64,000 bases of DNA from the NCBI GenBank assembly GCA_050248275.1, contig JBFWSR010000010.1, positions 1-64,000 of the forward strand. Direction: 5' to 3'. Made by a program: the position numbers and the translations under genes. The stretch comes from CAILZL01 sp050248275 (lineage in GTDB: Bacteria; Pseudomonadota; Gammaproteobacteria; Steroidobacterales; Steroidobacteraceae). This document shows, one piece after another, positions 8,460 through 17,249 of the stretch (the first letter of the stretch is position 1; every line of letters begins with the position of its first letter). The notes beneath the pieces are model-generated. The model was given only the letters and a program-made list of their open reading frames with translations, ran no database searches and was not told the DNA's origin.

Positions 8460-10142
8460 TCAAGGTTTGCTGACGGCGACCAGTTTTGCTTGCCGAGCGA
8501 TGAGCTGCATGGGCAACCCTTGGTTCAGCAATTCGTTGTAACGCGCCGGAGACATGACCGCGATGGCGGAACCCTGGTTCTGCCATTCGCGTGCGAAGGC
8601 TTCGATGGTGTCGAGGGCCAGTTCCGGTTCCTGGCTCAGACCGAAGTCCAGTTCGCCACGATAGTCTACCAAGGTAAAGCGCCGTTGCAGATAAAAAGGC
8701 AGGGTCTGGTCATAGTCGGCCACGCTGTACAGACGGGTTTCCGGGGTGAGCTTTTTCGCTATGTCTTGAGATAACCCATAACCCGAGCGTGTGGTCTGCA
8801 AGGCATCCGAGCCATGGATCAACACACTCAATCCCAGCAATGTGCCCAGACCGGTCACGATGACCGTGGTTTCGATGGAGCGTCGTCGTGACAGGCAGCA
8901 TGACATCAGCATGGGTATGGCGGCCAACAACAACCCGACTGCAGTTTCCGGTTTAAGATCGGTTACCACATCCACGTTCTTGGCGCCGGCGACGGTGTTC
9001 GGCAGCAGACTGATGATCAGCCCCAGCACTCCCAGCACGCCGCCTATCACCAGCAGATGCATGCGTATGGCCTTTGCTTCGAGACGCGTGAATGCATCGC
9101 CCAGCAGCAGGGCGAACATGGGCATGACCGGCACGATGTACGGCGGCAGCTTGGAGTGCGACAGGCTGAAAAATCCAATGACGGCGACTACCCAGAGCAT
9201 CAGGAAGCGTCGCGTCTGCAATCCCGTTTGCTGGCTGTCGAGCTGCCAGGAAGCCTTGAACTGCCGCAGGGCGACAAAGGTCCATGGCAGACTGCCCAGC
9301 GCAAACAGCGGCAGAAAGTACCACCACGGACCATCGCGATCATGGACATTGCTCAGAAAGCGCTCGAACTGTTCGTGGATGAAAAAGAAACGCGGAAATT
9401 CCGGGTTGGCCAGCGATACCGCAATCAGCCAGGGAAGGATCAGCAACAGGAACAGCAACAAGCCTTTGACGATGTGCAGACGACGCCAGGCCGAGTATTC
9501 GCGGGCGACCACCGTATAGGCCAGCAGGGTCAGCGACGGCAGGATCAGGGCGATCAGTCCCTTGCTGAGAAACGCCAGCGCTGCGCCGGCCCAGGCCACC
9601 AGCATCCAGTTGCGCTCGGTTCGGGATGCTGCAGGACTGTGTTGCGCCAGCAGGAAGCTGCATACCGTCAGTTGCAGGAAAAACGACAGGCTCATGTCCA
9701 GCGTATTGATGTGACCAATCACCACATACAACAACGAACTGGCAAGGATGGCAGCGGCCATTGTGCCTGCGGCCCGGCCGAACAATCGCAGGCCGGTAAA
9801 GCCGATCAGCACGATGCCCGCAAAGCCGGTCAGGCCGGTCCAGAAGCGCGCGGCAAACTCATTCTGGCCAAATACCTGATAAGCGCCGGCAGTCATCCAG
9901 TATTGCAGCGCCGGTTTTTCGAAGTACTTGATGCCGTTGAGACGGGGCGTCACCCAGTCGCCGCTGACCAGCATTTCCCGGCCGATTTCCGCGTAGCGGC
10001 CCTCATCGGGATTGAGCAGCCGGCGTGTGCCGAGCGTGGCGAACCACAGCGCAATCACCAGCAGCAGCGCCAGCCAGAGCCAGCGTGACCAGGCATCTGC
10101 CGGCGTATTCGCGGGCAGGATTTCAGATGTTGATTGGGGCAT
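8460..10142 (-). CDS. arnT: Lipid A L-Ara4N transferase ArnT
   Basis: Inner-membrane GT83/PMT-like glycosyltransferase that moves L-Ara4N from undecaprenyl phosphate to the lipid A phosphates at the periplasmic face. The 560-residue protein has a dozen or so hydrophobic segments and, after the first helix, the loop LNPDEGRYAEIGREML with the conserved acidic residues, then WVTPRLNGIKYFEKP. It is the first gene of the minus-strand operon; the region before it (10143-10272) contains an imperfect palindrome at 10156-10170 (TCCGT-N5-ACGGA) that could be an operator. No PmrA box was recognised. Confidence 0.9.
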   Translation of the reverse strand: MPQSTSEILPANTPADAWSRWLWLALLLVIALWFATLGTRRLLNPDEGRYAEIGREMLVSGDWVTPRLNGIKYFEKPALQYWMTAGAYQVFGQNEFAARFWTGLTGFAGIVLIGFTGLRLFGRAAGTMAAAILASSLLYVVIGHINTLDMSLSFFLQLTVCSFLLAQHSPAASRTERNWMLVAWAGAALAFLSKGLIALILPSLTLLAYTVVAREYSAWRRLHIVKGLLLFLLLILPWLIAVSLANPEFPRFFFIHEQFERFLSNVHDRDGPWWYFLPLFALGSLPWTFVALRQFKASWQLDSQQTGLQTRRFLMLWVVAVIGFFSLSHSKLPPYIVPVMPMFALLLGDAFTRLEAKAIRMHLLVIGGVLGVLGLIISLLPNTVAGAKNVDVVTDLKPETAVGLLLAAIPMLMSCCLSRRRSIETTVIVTGLGTLLGLSVLIHGSDALQTTRSGYGLSQDIAKKLTPETRLYSVADYDQTLPFYLQRRFTLVDYRGELDFGLSQEPELALDTIEAFAREWQNQGSAIAVMSPARYNELLNQGLPMQLIARQAKLVAVSKP

Positions 10143-10272
10143 GTTGTTGAGACGGTCCGTTAGCTACGGATCAATCGTCGGGTTGGCAGTGGTTTTTATG
10201 CTTTTGCCGCCGGTCATGTGCCGCATGGCTGACGATCCGGGCATGTCCGGACCGTCAGCGGCATCGCTGTTT

Positions 10273-10704
10273 TTATTTCAATACGGCAGACAGCAGGTTG
10301 GTCACGGTGCTGCCGCCGGCTTTGCCCATGAAGTCGGTGACGGCAGGCACGAACTTGGCGATGGTGTCCGTGCTCATGCCCAGCTTGCCCAGCGCGCCAT
10401 TCAGGCCGGCGATATTTTTCAGGGGACCGGCTACCGCACCCAGCGTCCTGGCCAGCTCCATGTACTTGCTGGCGCCCGGCACCACGTTGGCGACCTTCTG
10501 GAAGTCGGCGGCCGGCAGTTTTTCCCTGGCTAGGGTCAGCAAGGAGCCGACGCCGCCCTTGGCCTGATTATCGGTCACGCCCAGTTGGCTGGTGAGCATG
10601 CCCATCAGCGGGTCTTTCATGCTGGTAGTCAGGTTTTTCAGGGTTTGTGCATTGGCGGCGAGGGGCAGGCCGGCCAGCAGCGACAGGGCATGACGGCGAT
10701 TCAT
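10273..10704 (-). CDS. DUF2780 (VcgC/VcgE-like) exported protein
   Basis: A 143-residue small protein with a twin-Arg-like start (MNRRHALSLLAGLPLAANA) that looks like a signal peptide, followed by an Ala/Gly/Leu-rich helical body with MLTSQLGVTDNQAKGGVGSLL, the usual opening of DUF2780 proteins. The function of the family is unknown; members are often secreted or surface-associated. The ATG at 10704 has GGAG five bases upstream and is preferred over the ATG at 10719. Confidence 0.7.
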   Translation of the reverse strand: MNRRHALSLLAGLPLAANAQTLKNLTTSMKDPLMGMLTSQLGVTDNQAKGGVGSLLTLAREKLPAADFQKVANVVPGASKYMELARTLGAVAGPLKNIAGLNGALGKLGMSTDTIAKFVPAVTDFMGKAGGSTVTNLLSAVLK

Positions 10705-10936
10705 GGGGGCTCCTTTCATCAGGTAGGTGACAGGAATGGCGTGGCCGCGAACTGTAGCAGCTTGTAGTGTGGTGCAGCTTGACGATGACCGCCGGGCAGG
10801 GCGTCAAAAGGGGCATACTGAAAAACTTGCATAACGATCCGTTCAGCGCCGGATGATTCGGATGGTTACGGTCGTCTCACTGACGATGAGCTCGATCCGA
10901 ACGGCAATAAAGTCAGGCATAAAGCAGGGTGGCAAA

Positions 10937-11725
10937 TTGGAGTTCAAGAAAGCTTTGCGGAATATCGTTTCCACGCTGTCATGCCTGATGACAGGCGTGT
11001 TGTGCATGAGTTCGTCCTGCCGGGCAGCGGATGTCGGCGCCGTGCTGGAAGACGCCAAATTGTACGTCACGGCGCCGGTGCGCTGGGACCGCAATGACTG
11101 GTTGTATGCCGGCGGCGCAGTGCTGGCGGTGGCTGCTGCTCATCATTACGACGATAGCGTGCGTCAGCATTTCGCCGGCAGCGCTCCACCGGATCGGCAG
11201 GATACGCATAGCACCAAGGATGCGCTGCCCGCCGCCATTGCGGTGGCTGGTACTTGGGCGCTGGCCTGGGTGCTGGACGATAGCGCCGGGTATCGGGAGA
11301 CCCGCAACATGCTGGAAGCAGGCGCATTCAGCGTGATAACCACGGTAGTGCTCAAACAGGTGGCGGGCCGTGAGCGCCCCAATGTCACTGCGGACAACAA
11401 CGCCTTGTTCAAGCACGGCAGTTCGTTTCCCTCACTGCATGTCAGCGCCGCCATGGCCATCGGTACGGTGCTGGCCGAGTCGGGTGGCGATGACTATCGC
11501 TGGGTCAGGCGCGGCTTGGGCTATGGACTGGGTATGGCAACGGCTTACGTCCGTCTGCAGCATCAGCAGCACTGGTTTTCCGATACCGTGGCGGGCGCCG
11601 CGCTGGGCATGGCAACGGCGCGTTTTGTGCTCAATCGCAACCATCCCGACGCTGCGCAATCATCGTTGCTGTTGCTGCCTGCCGAAGGTGGTGTGATGCT
11701 CAGCTATGCCGCTGCGTTTCATTAA
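10937..11725 (+). CDS. PAP2-family membrane-associated phosphatase
   Basis: Type 2 phosphatidic acid phosphatase-like protein. The three-part signature is present: KQVAGRERPN, SFPSLHVSAAMAIG and RLQHQQHWFSDTVAG, with the conserved Lys/Arg, Ser-His and Arg-His residues of the vanadium-haloperoxidase fold. The N-terminus (LEFKKALRNIVSTLSCLMTGVL...) looks like a signal peptide if the TTG at 10937 is used; the frame is open back to 10853, so the start is uncertain. Candidates for substrate are undecaprenyl pyrophosphate, phosphatidic acid or lipid A; the nearby dgkA (undecaprenol/diacylglycerol kinase) is a suggestive but unproven partner. Confidence 0.78.
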   Translation: MEFKKALRNIVSTLSCLMTGVLCMSSSCRAADVGAVLEDAKLYVTAPVRWDRNDWLYAGGAVLAVAAAHHYDDSVRQHFAGSAPPDRQDTHSTKDALPAAIAVAGTWALAWVLDDSAGYRETRNMLEAGAFSVITTVVLKQVAGRERPNVTADNNALFKHGSSFPSLHVSAAMAIGTVLAESGGDDYRWVRRGLGYGLGMATAYVRLQHQQHWFSDTVAGAALGMATARFVLNRNHPDAAQSSLLLLPAEGGVMLSYAAAFH

Positions 11726-11756
11726 GGGAGATCTGAACAACCTCTGTTTCGTCATT

Positions 11757-11896
11757 CCCGCGAACGCGGGATCGCGTAGGCAGGATGCCGAAGCCAACTC
11801 CGGCTGACAACAGTCGGAGGCCCGCAGGACAAACTGCACGATGCAGTTTGTCATCCAGTTGAATCATTGTCTTACTGGATGCCCGCCTGCGCGGGC
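11757..11896. repeat. Mosaic of palindromic intergenic repeats
   Basis: The gap between the PAP2 gene and dgkA is packed with inverted repeats: CCCGCG-AA-CGCGGG at 11757-11770, an 11-bp stem GACAAACTGCA with its complement around CGA at 11828-11852, and GCCCGC-CTGC-GCGGGC at 11881-11896. The outer two resemble the widespread repeats seen next to CATTCCCGC and TGGATGCCCGC words in many proteobacteria. No gene fits here. The two flanking genes converge, so the hairpins may also terminate both. Confidence 0.7.
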
Positions 11897-11931
11897 ATGA
11901 TGTTAATCAGAGATTTCTTGACGCGTCTTGA

Positions 11932-12288
11932 TCATTCAAACAGCAGCGAATAAACAAATGCAGCAGCCACGCCCAGCGCGCCCAGTGACGCCAGCAATAC
12001 CGCGCCGGCAGCGCAATCCTTGACGATCTTGATCTGTGGGTGTTGCTGTGGGTGCAGGTGATCGGCCAGTTCTTCAATGGCCGTGTTGAACAGCTCGGCA
12101 GCCATGACGCCGCCGATGGTGATGGCCATGATCGCCCACCATAGCGGCGCCGGTTGCGCCAGCGCGAGCAACGCCACCACCAGTACCGCTGCTGCAGCGT
12201 GCAGGCGCAGGCTGCGTTCGCGGCGCAACGCAGTCGCGATGCCGTGGAGGGCGAAGCCCAGTCGTTTGGGGAATCCCTGATTTTTCAT
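11932..12288 (-). CDS. dgkA: Diacylglycerol kinase (prokaryotic DgkA type)
   Basis: A 118-residue, three-helix integral membrane kinase that phosphorylates diacylglycerol (recycling lipid from membrane-derived oligosaccharide synthesis) or undecaprenol. The family motif AAELFNTAIEELAD contains the catalytic Glu, and the amphipathic N-terminal segment FALHGIATALRRERSLRLH is also characteristic. Length matches the roughly 120-residue family. The ATG at 12288 is preferred over the one at 12324, which would add an atypical leader. Confidence 0.92.
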   Translation of the reverse strand: MKNQGFPKRLGFALHGIATALRRERSLRLHAAAAVLVVALLALAQPAPLWWAIMAITIGGVMAAELFNTAIEELADHLHPQQHPQIKIVKDCAAGAVLLASLGALGVAAAFVYSLLFE

Positions 12289-12446
12289 GTGCAACCTGCG
12301 CAATGCGGACTGATCAAAGACCATGGAAAAATGACGCCAGTATAGTGAGGCCTGCGGGCGTGTTTGCCGTAATCAATCTTATTTGCAGCGGCTTCGGTGA
12401 TAATTGAGCCCGGTGTGGGGGCGGTGGGTACAAGAGTTTTTCCCGG

Positions 12447-12902
12447 GTGTTACGTTCGGTTGCTGTTTTTGAGGCTGCCAAGGGAACGCTGGTGCTGCTG
12501 GTGGGCGGCGGTCTGTTCAGTCTGTTGCATCAGAATATCCAGGCGCTTGCCGAGCGGGTGGTGGCGCATTTTCATCTGGACCCGGCAGGCCGCTACCCTC
12601 GTATTTTCGTCGATCTGGCCGCCCAGTTGAACGATGCGCGATTGTGGATGCTGGCTGGCTTTGCGCTGCTGTACGCCGTCGTACGTTTTATCGAGGCCTA
12701 CGGTCTGTGGCATGCGCGCCGCTGGGCAGAATGGTTTGCGGCGCTGAGTGGCGGCATCTACATTCCTTTTGAAGTGCACGAACTGTTCGAGCGTGTGAAC
12801 TGGCTGAGAGTGCTGACGCTGTTGGCGAATGTGCTCATCGTGCTGTTCATGATCTACGGGCTGCGCCATGCCGATGAAATCGCCGCCGAACAGGCCGAGT
12901 GA
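12447..12902 (+). CDS. DUF2127 integral membrane protein
   Basis: A 151-residue membrane protein with four predicted helices (about 8-27, 62-82, 90-108, 118-140) and the DUF2127 features RFIEAYGLWHARRWAEWFA and IPFEVHELFER. Function unknown. It starts with GTG at 12447, and its stop overlaps the GTG start candidate of the large three-domain glycosyltransferase downstream, so the two are probably cotranscribed and may act in the same envelope process. Confidence 0.75.
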   Translation: MLRSVAVFEAAKGTLVLLVGGGLFSLLHQNIQALAERVVAHFHLDPAGRYPRIFVDLAAQLNDARLWMLAGFALLYAVVRFIEAYGLWHARRWAEWFAALSGGIYIPFEVHELFERVNWLRVLTLLANVLIVLFMIYGLRHADEIAAEQAE

Positions 12903-15900
12903 GCGCCATGTCCAGTCGCCGTCCGGTTTTCTTTGATCCTTCGGCGCGCCGCTGGAAGCAGGTCTTGCGTGTCGCTTTGGTATTGCTGCTGGTGGTCAGT
13001 GTTCTGCTCGGCTCGGTGCTGGTGGCGATCTCGGTACGGCCCGGGTTGCCGCAACTGGCACTGCAATCGGGCAAGGAGCGCAGCCGGCACGCCACCGGAC
13101 CGAAAGCGACCGTGGCCGCGCGTGAGGCGCGCTTTGCCGTTGCCCGTAAGGAGCTGGTTCAGAATCTGAAGCACTCCCTGCCGCCCGTGCCGGTGACGCC
13201 CAAGGGCCAGTTCGAGCGTGTCGCCTTCTTCGTCAACTGGGATGACAACAGTTGGGTATCGCTCAAGCGCAATGTCGGCAACATCGATACCTTGATGGCC
13301 GAATGGTTGCACTTGAGCTCGGCCGATGGGCAGATCAGCGTGGACGATCCCTGGCGTCAGCAGGCGGTGTTGCAGTATGTGCGCGCCCGCCGCGCCGGCA
13401 TGCCGGTGCTGGCGCTGATCAATAACTTTCATGACAACCAGTGGGATGGCGCCAGACTCAAGGCCATGCTGGCCGATCCGGCGGCGCGCACCCGCAATAT
13501 CGAGGCGATCGCCGGCTTTCTGCGGCAATGGCAACTGGTCGGCGTGAATATCGACTATGAATCCGTACCCAGGGAAAGTCAGGCGGATCTGGTGAGCTTC
13601 ATGCGCGAGCTGTATGCACGCCTGCATCCGCAGGGGTTGCTGGTGACGCAGTCCGTGCCGCTGGATGACGAAGCCTTCCAGTTCCGGCAGCTCAGCGAGC
13701 AGACGGACTATCTGGTGTTGATGGCCTATGACGAGCATGCCGGCGACAACGAGGCCGGGCCCATTGCTTCACAGGACTGGTTTTTGTCGGGACTGAAACG
13801 GCGTTTACGTGACATTGCGCCCGACAAGCTGGTGATGGGCATTGGCAGTTATGGTTACGACTGGAAGCATGGCAGGACCGATGCCGAAGAACTGTCGTTT
13901 CAGGATGCGCTGGGCTTTGCCGCCGATGCCGACGAGCCGATCGAAATGGATGAAGCTTCCGGCAATCCCGGCTTCACCTACACCGACGAACATGAGCAGC
14001 AACATGATGTGTGGTTTCTCGATGCGGTCACGGCCTTCAATGAAGTGAAGGCGGCCAGTCGCCTGAAGCCGCGCGGCTATGCATTGTGGCGACTGGGCTC
14101 GGAAGACCCGGACATCTGGAAGGTGCTGGCCAAACCCGCTGCACTGGATGAATCCGTGGCCGGTGAGTTGCAGGTTCTGAACTTTGGTTATGATCTTGAT
14201 TACGAGGGCAAGGGCGAGATTCTGCGCGTCGTCGGCACGCCTCAGCCGGGACAGCGCACTGTCAGTTACGATGCCGACATCGGCCTGCTGACCGATGACG
14301 AGATACAAAAATTTCCACGCGGCTATGTGATCCAGCGCTGGGGTTTCGACAGCAGTCATGTCATTGCGCTGACCTTCGACGATGGTCCCGACCCGCAATG
14401 GACCGGCCGGATTCTCGACATCCTGCGCGACAGGCATGTGTCCGCCACTTTCTTTGTCATTGGCGAGAATGCCGAATCCAATCCCGAGCTGGTCGATCGT
14501 ATTTATGCCGAAGGTCACGAGCTGGGCAATCACACCTTCACGCATCCGAACATTGCCGATGTCAGCGAACAGCGCACGGCGCTGGAGCTGAATGCGACCG
14601 AACGTTTCCTGGAAAGCCGTCTTGGCCACCGTTCGTTGTTGTTCAGACCGCCCTATGCCGAGGATGTCGAACCCGAAACGCCCGATCAGGTGCGACCGCT
14701 GGTGTTCACCAGCGGCATGGGCTACTACAGCGTCGGCATGCAGATCGACCCCGATGACTGGCAGCGGCCGCCCGCCGACCAGATCATCAAACGTGTGCTG
14801 GATCAGGCGGCATCGGGCGCCGGCAATGTGGTGTTGTTGCATGATGCAGGCGGCGACCGCAGCGCCACCGTCGCAGCCCTGCCGGGCTTGATCGATGCCT
14901 TGCGCGCTCAGGGCTATCGCCTGGTGACCGTTTCACAACTGCTCAAGGTGCCGCGCGATGCAGTCATGCCGCTGGTTCATGAGCATTTCAATCTGGGAAC
15001 CTGGCTGGAGAACTACGGTTTCAGCCTGATCACTGCCGTGGGACGCAGTCTGCGCGCCCTGTTCATGCTGGGCATTGGCCTGGGGGTGGCGCGCTTCGTC
15101 ATCATCGGTGCGCTGGCGTTTTATCGCGGCCGGCATGTTGCGCTTGCTGCGCCGTCGGCTACGCCGCGCGTGAGCATCGTGGTGCCTGCGCATAACGAAG
15201 AACGTCTGATCGCACGTACCGTCGAGACGTTGCTGACATCGACGGATGTCATCCTTGAAATCATCGTGGTGGATGATGGTTCGACCGACGGTACGGCCGA
15301 AGCGGTACGGCAGCGGTTTGCGCACGAGCCGCGCGTGCGCTTGCTGCAGCAGGCCAATGCCGGCAAGGCCGAAGCGCTGAATACCGGCATTCGCGCTGCG
15401 CATGAAGAAGTCATCATCGCGCTGGATGCGGATACCCTGTTTACCGAACATACGGTGAGCCGTCTTGCCGCGCACTTTGCCGATCCGAAGATTGGCGCAG
15501 TGGCCGGCAATGCCAAGGTGGGCAATCGCGTCAATCTGCTGACGCGCTGGCAGGCGCTGGAATATGTGACCGCACAGAATCTGGATCGACGCGCCTTCGA
15601 ACAGCTCAACTGCATCACCGTCGTGCCGGGTGCGGTGGGCGCCTGGCGGCGTACAGCGGTGACTGAGGCCGGTGGCTTTCTCGGCGACACGCTGGCCGAG
15701 GATGCCGACCTCACCATGCGCATCGTGCGTCATGGTTATCGGGTGGTTTACGAACAGACTGCGCATGCCTACACCGAAGCGCCGCAGACCTTCGGCGCTT
15801 TCGTCAAACAACGCTTCCGCTGGATGTATGGCACCTTGCAGGCTTGCTGGAAACATCGGCAGCTCCTGCTGCGGCCCAAGGGCGGCACGCTGGGCTTGAT

Positions 15901-16288
15901 CGCGCTGCCGAATGTGATCGTGTTTCAGATCGCCTTTCCACTGATCTCGCCGGTGATGGACATCACCATGTTGTGGACCGCTCTGGAAGCGCTGCTGAAT
16001 TATTTCCAGCATCCTGCCGACGGACTGAGCAGCGGTTTCTGGCACACGCTGTATTACTACGGCGTGTTTCTGGGATTGGACATGAGCACCGCATTGATCG
16101 CCTATCTGTTCGAGCCGGATGAAGACTGGCGCTTGCTGCCGTGGTTGCTGCTGCAGCGCTTCTGCTATCGGCAATTGATGTACTACGTGGCCATTCGTTC
16201 GTTTCTCGCCGCATTGCGCGGCCCTCATGTGGGTTGGGGGCGAGTGCAGCGCTACGGTTCGGTGCGCACCGTATCCGACAGCGAGTGA
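12899..16288 (+). CDS. Three-domain polysaccharide enzyme: GH18-like + NodB deacetylase + GT2 synthase
   Basis: One 1129-residue chain. Residues 25-47 form a membrane anchor; about 100-420 resemble a GH18 glycosidase (GVNIDYES near 214, with the Asp and Glu of the catalytic strand, and LVLMAYDEH); about 485-680 are a NodB deacetylase (TFDDGPD near 490 and HTFTH at about 544-548); a helix near 705-730; then a processive GT2 domain (VVPAHNEE at 759, VDDGSTDG, DADT at 844, EDAD near 934, QRFRW at 970) and C-terminal helices. The predicted topology puts hydrolase and deacetylase in the periplasm and the synthase in the cytoplasm, like PgaC and PgaB joined. A GlcNAc-type polymer is likely but inferred. 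The start may be GTG 12899 or ATG 12908. Confidence 0.85.
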   Translation: MSAMSSRRPVFFDPSARRWKQVLRVALVLLLVVSVLLGSVLVAISVRPGLPQLALQSGKERSRHATGPKATVAAREARFAVARKELVQNLKHSLPPVPVTPKGQFERVAFFVNWDDNSWVSLKRNVGNIDTLMAEWLHLSSADGQISVDDPWRQQAVLQYVRARRAGMPVLALINNFHDNQWDGARLKAMLADPAARTRNIEAIAGFLRQWQLVGVNIDYESVPRESQADLVSFMRELYARLHPQGLLVTQSVPLDDEAFQFRQLSEQTDYLVLMAYDEHAGDNEAGPIASQDWFLSGLKRRLRDIAPDKLVMGIGSYGYDWKHGRTDAEELSFQDALGFAADADEPIEMDEASGNPGFTYTDEHEQQHDVWFLDAVTAFNEVKAASRLKPRGYALWRLGSEDPDIWKVLAKPAALDESVAGELQVLNFGYDLDYEGKGEILRVVGTPQPGQRTVSYDADIGLLTDDEIQKFPRGYVIQRWGFDSSHVIALTFDDGPDPQWTGRILDILRDRHVSATFFVIGENAESNPELVDRIYAEGHELGNHTFTHPNIADVSEQRTALELNATERFLESRLGHRSLLFRPPYAEDVEPETPDQVRPLVFTSGMGYYSVGMQIDPDDWQRPPADQIIKRVLDQAASGAGNVVLLHDAGGDRSATVAALPGLIDALRAQGYRLVTVSQLLKVPRDAVMPLVHEHFNLGTWLENYGFSLITAVGRSLRALFMLGIGLGVARFVIIGALAFYRGRHVALAAPSATPRVSIVVPAHNEERLIARTVETLLTSTDVILEIIVVDDGSTDGTAEAVRQRFAHEPRVRLLQQANAGKAEALNTGIRAAHEEVIIALDADTLFTEHTVSRLAAHFADPKIGAVAGNAKVGNRVNLLTRWQALEYVTAQNLDRRAFEQLNCITVVPGAVGAWRRTAVTEAGGFLGDTLAEDADLTMRIVRHGYRVVYEQTAHAYTEAPQTFGAFVKQRFRWMYGTLQACWKHRQLLLRPKGGTLGLIALPNVIVFQIAFPLISPVMDITMLWTALEALLNYFQHPADGLSSGFWHTLYYYGVFLGLDMSTALIAYLFEPDEDWRLLPWLLLQRFCYRQLMYYVAIRSFLAALRGPHVGWGRVQRYGSVRTVSDSE

Positions 16289-16367
16289 TTGACGGACATG
16301 CCCGCCTGCGTGGTCTCAGGTAAAGTGCCTGCTACAAGTTGATGATGTGCTCGACAAGAGGTTGATC

Positions 16368-17225
16368 ATGAATCCGGTGCTGGCCGATCTGCTCAAGGTG
16401 TTGCAACTCGAACGTCTGGAATTGAATCTGTTTCGCGGCGTGAGTCGCGACCTGGGCATGCCGCAGGTGTTTGGCGGGCAGGTGCTGGGCCAGGCATTGT
16501 TCGCGGCCAGCGCCACCGTTGAGGCCGACCGCACGGCGCATTCGCTGCATGCCTACTTCCTGCTGCCTGGCGATGTGAATGCACCGATCGTTTACGAAGT
16601 GGATCGCAGCCGCGACGGCGGCAGTTTTTCCAGCCGTCGCGTGGTCGCCATCCAGCATGGCCAGCCGATCTTTCACATGTCGGCTTCTTTTCAGGTCGAA
16701 CAAAGCGGCCTGGATCATCAATCGCCGATGCCGGCGGTTCCCGATCCTGAAACCTTGCCGGACATTCGCGAACTGGTGGCGCAATCCACCAGCGTGCCCG
16801 CCGAACTCAAACGCTGGTTTGCCGTGCCTCTGCCCATCGAGTTTCGCGCCGTGAATCCGCATCGTCTGATGTCGGCCGATGTCGATGAACCCTCGACGCA
16901 ATTCTGGTTCCGTGCAGTGGACGCGCTGCCCGATGACGTGGTGCTGCATCGTTCGGTGCTGGCTTTTGCGTCGGATTTTTATCTGCTGCGCACGGCGACG
17001 CAGCCACACGGCATTCCGTTTCCCAGCGCCAGGCTGCGGCTGGCCACCATCGATCACGCCATGTGGTTTCACCGGCCGCTGCGCGTCGATGACTGGCTGC
17101 TGTATTGCATCGACAGTCCCAGCGCATCGGGCTCACGCGGCCTGTCGCGCGGGACGATCTTCGACCGCACGGGCCGGCTGGTTGCTTCGGTGGCCCAGGA
17201 AGGCCTGGTACGGGTGAAGAACTAA
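16368..17225 (+). CDS. tesB: Acyl-CoA thioesterase II
   Basis: Hydrolyses medium- and long-chain acyl-CoA to free acid and CoA. The 285-residue protein is a double hot-dog thioesterase: LFRGVSRDLGMPQVFGGQVLGQAL at the N-terminus matches TesB, and the second half contains LATIDHAMWFHRPLRVDDWLLY with the catalytic Asp and the typical W-F-H-R-P sequence. The ATG at 16368 has AGAGG seven bases upstream; the ORF is open to 16347. A monocistronic unit is likely; purT follows after 24 bp. Confidence 0.93.
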   Translation: MNPVLADLLKVLQLERLELNLFRGVSRDLGMPQVFGGQVLGQALFAASATVEADRTAHSLHAYFLLPGDVNAPIVYEVDRSRDGGSFSSRRVVAIQHGQPIFHMSASFQVEQSGLDHQSPMPAVPDPETLPDIRELVAQSTSVPAELKRWFAVPLPIEFRAVNPHRLMSADVDEPSTQFWFRAVDALPDDVVLHRSVLAFASDFYLLRTATQPHGIPFPSARLRLATIDHAMWFHRPLRVDDWLLYCIDSPSASGSRGLSRGTIFDRTGRLVASVAQEGLVRVKN

Positions 17226-17249
17226 AAATACGATCGCGGGAACCAACTA

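Noticed and set aside
9057..10088. A 343-codon plus-strand frame opposite arnT
   Set aside because: Gln/Arg-rich shadow of a membrane-protein gene.
14933..16228. A 431-codon minus-strand frame opposite the three-domain glycosyltransferase
   Set aside because: Antisense shadow of a well-conserved GT2 domain; no recognisable domain of its own.
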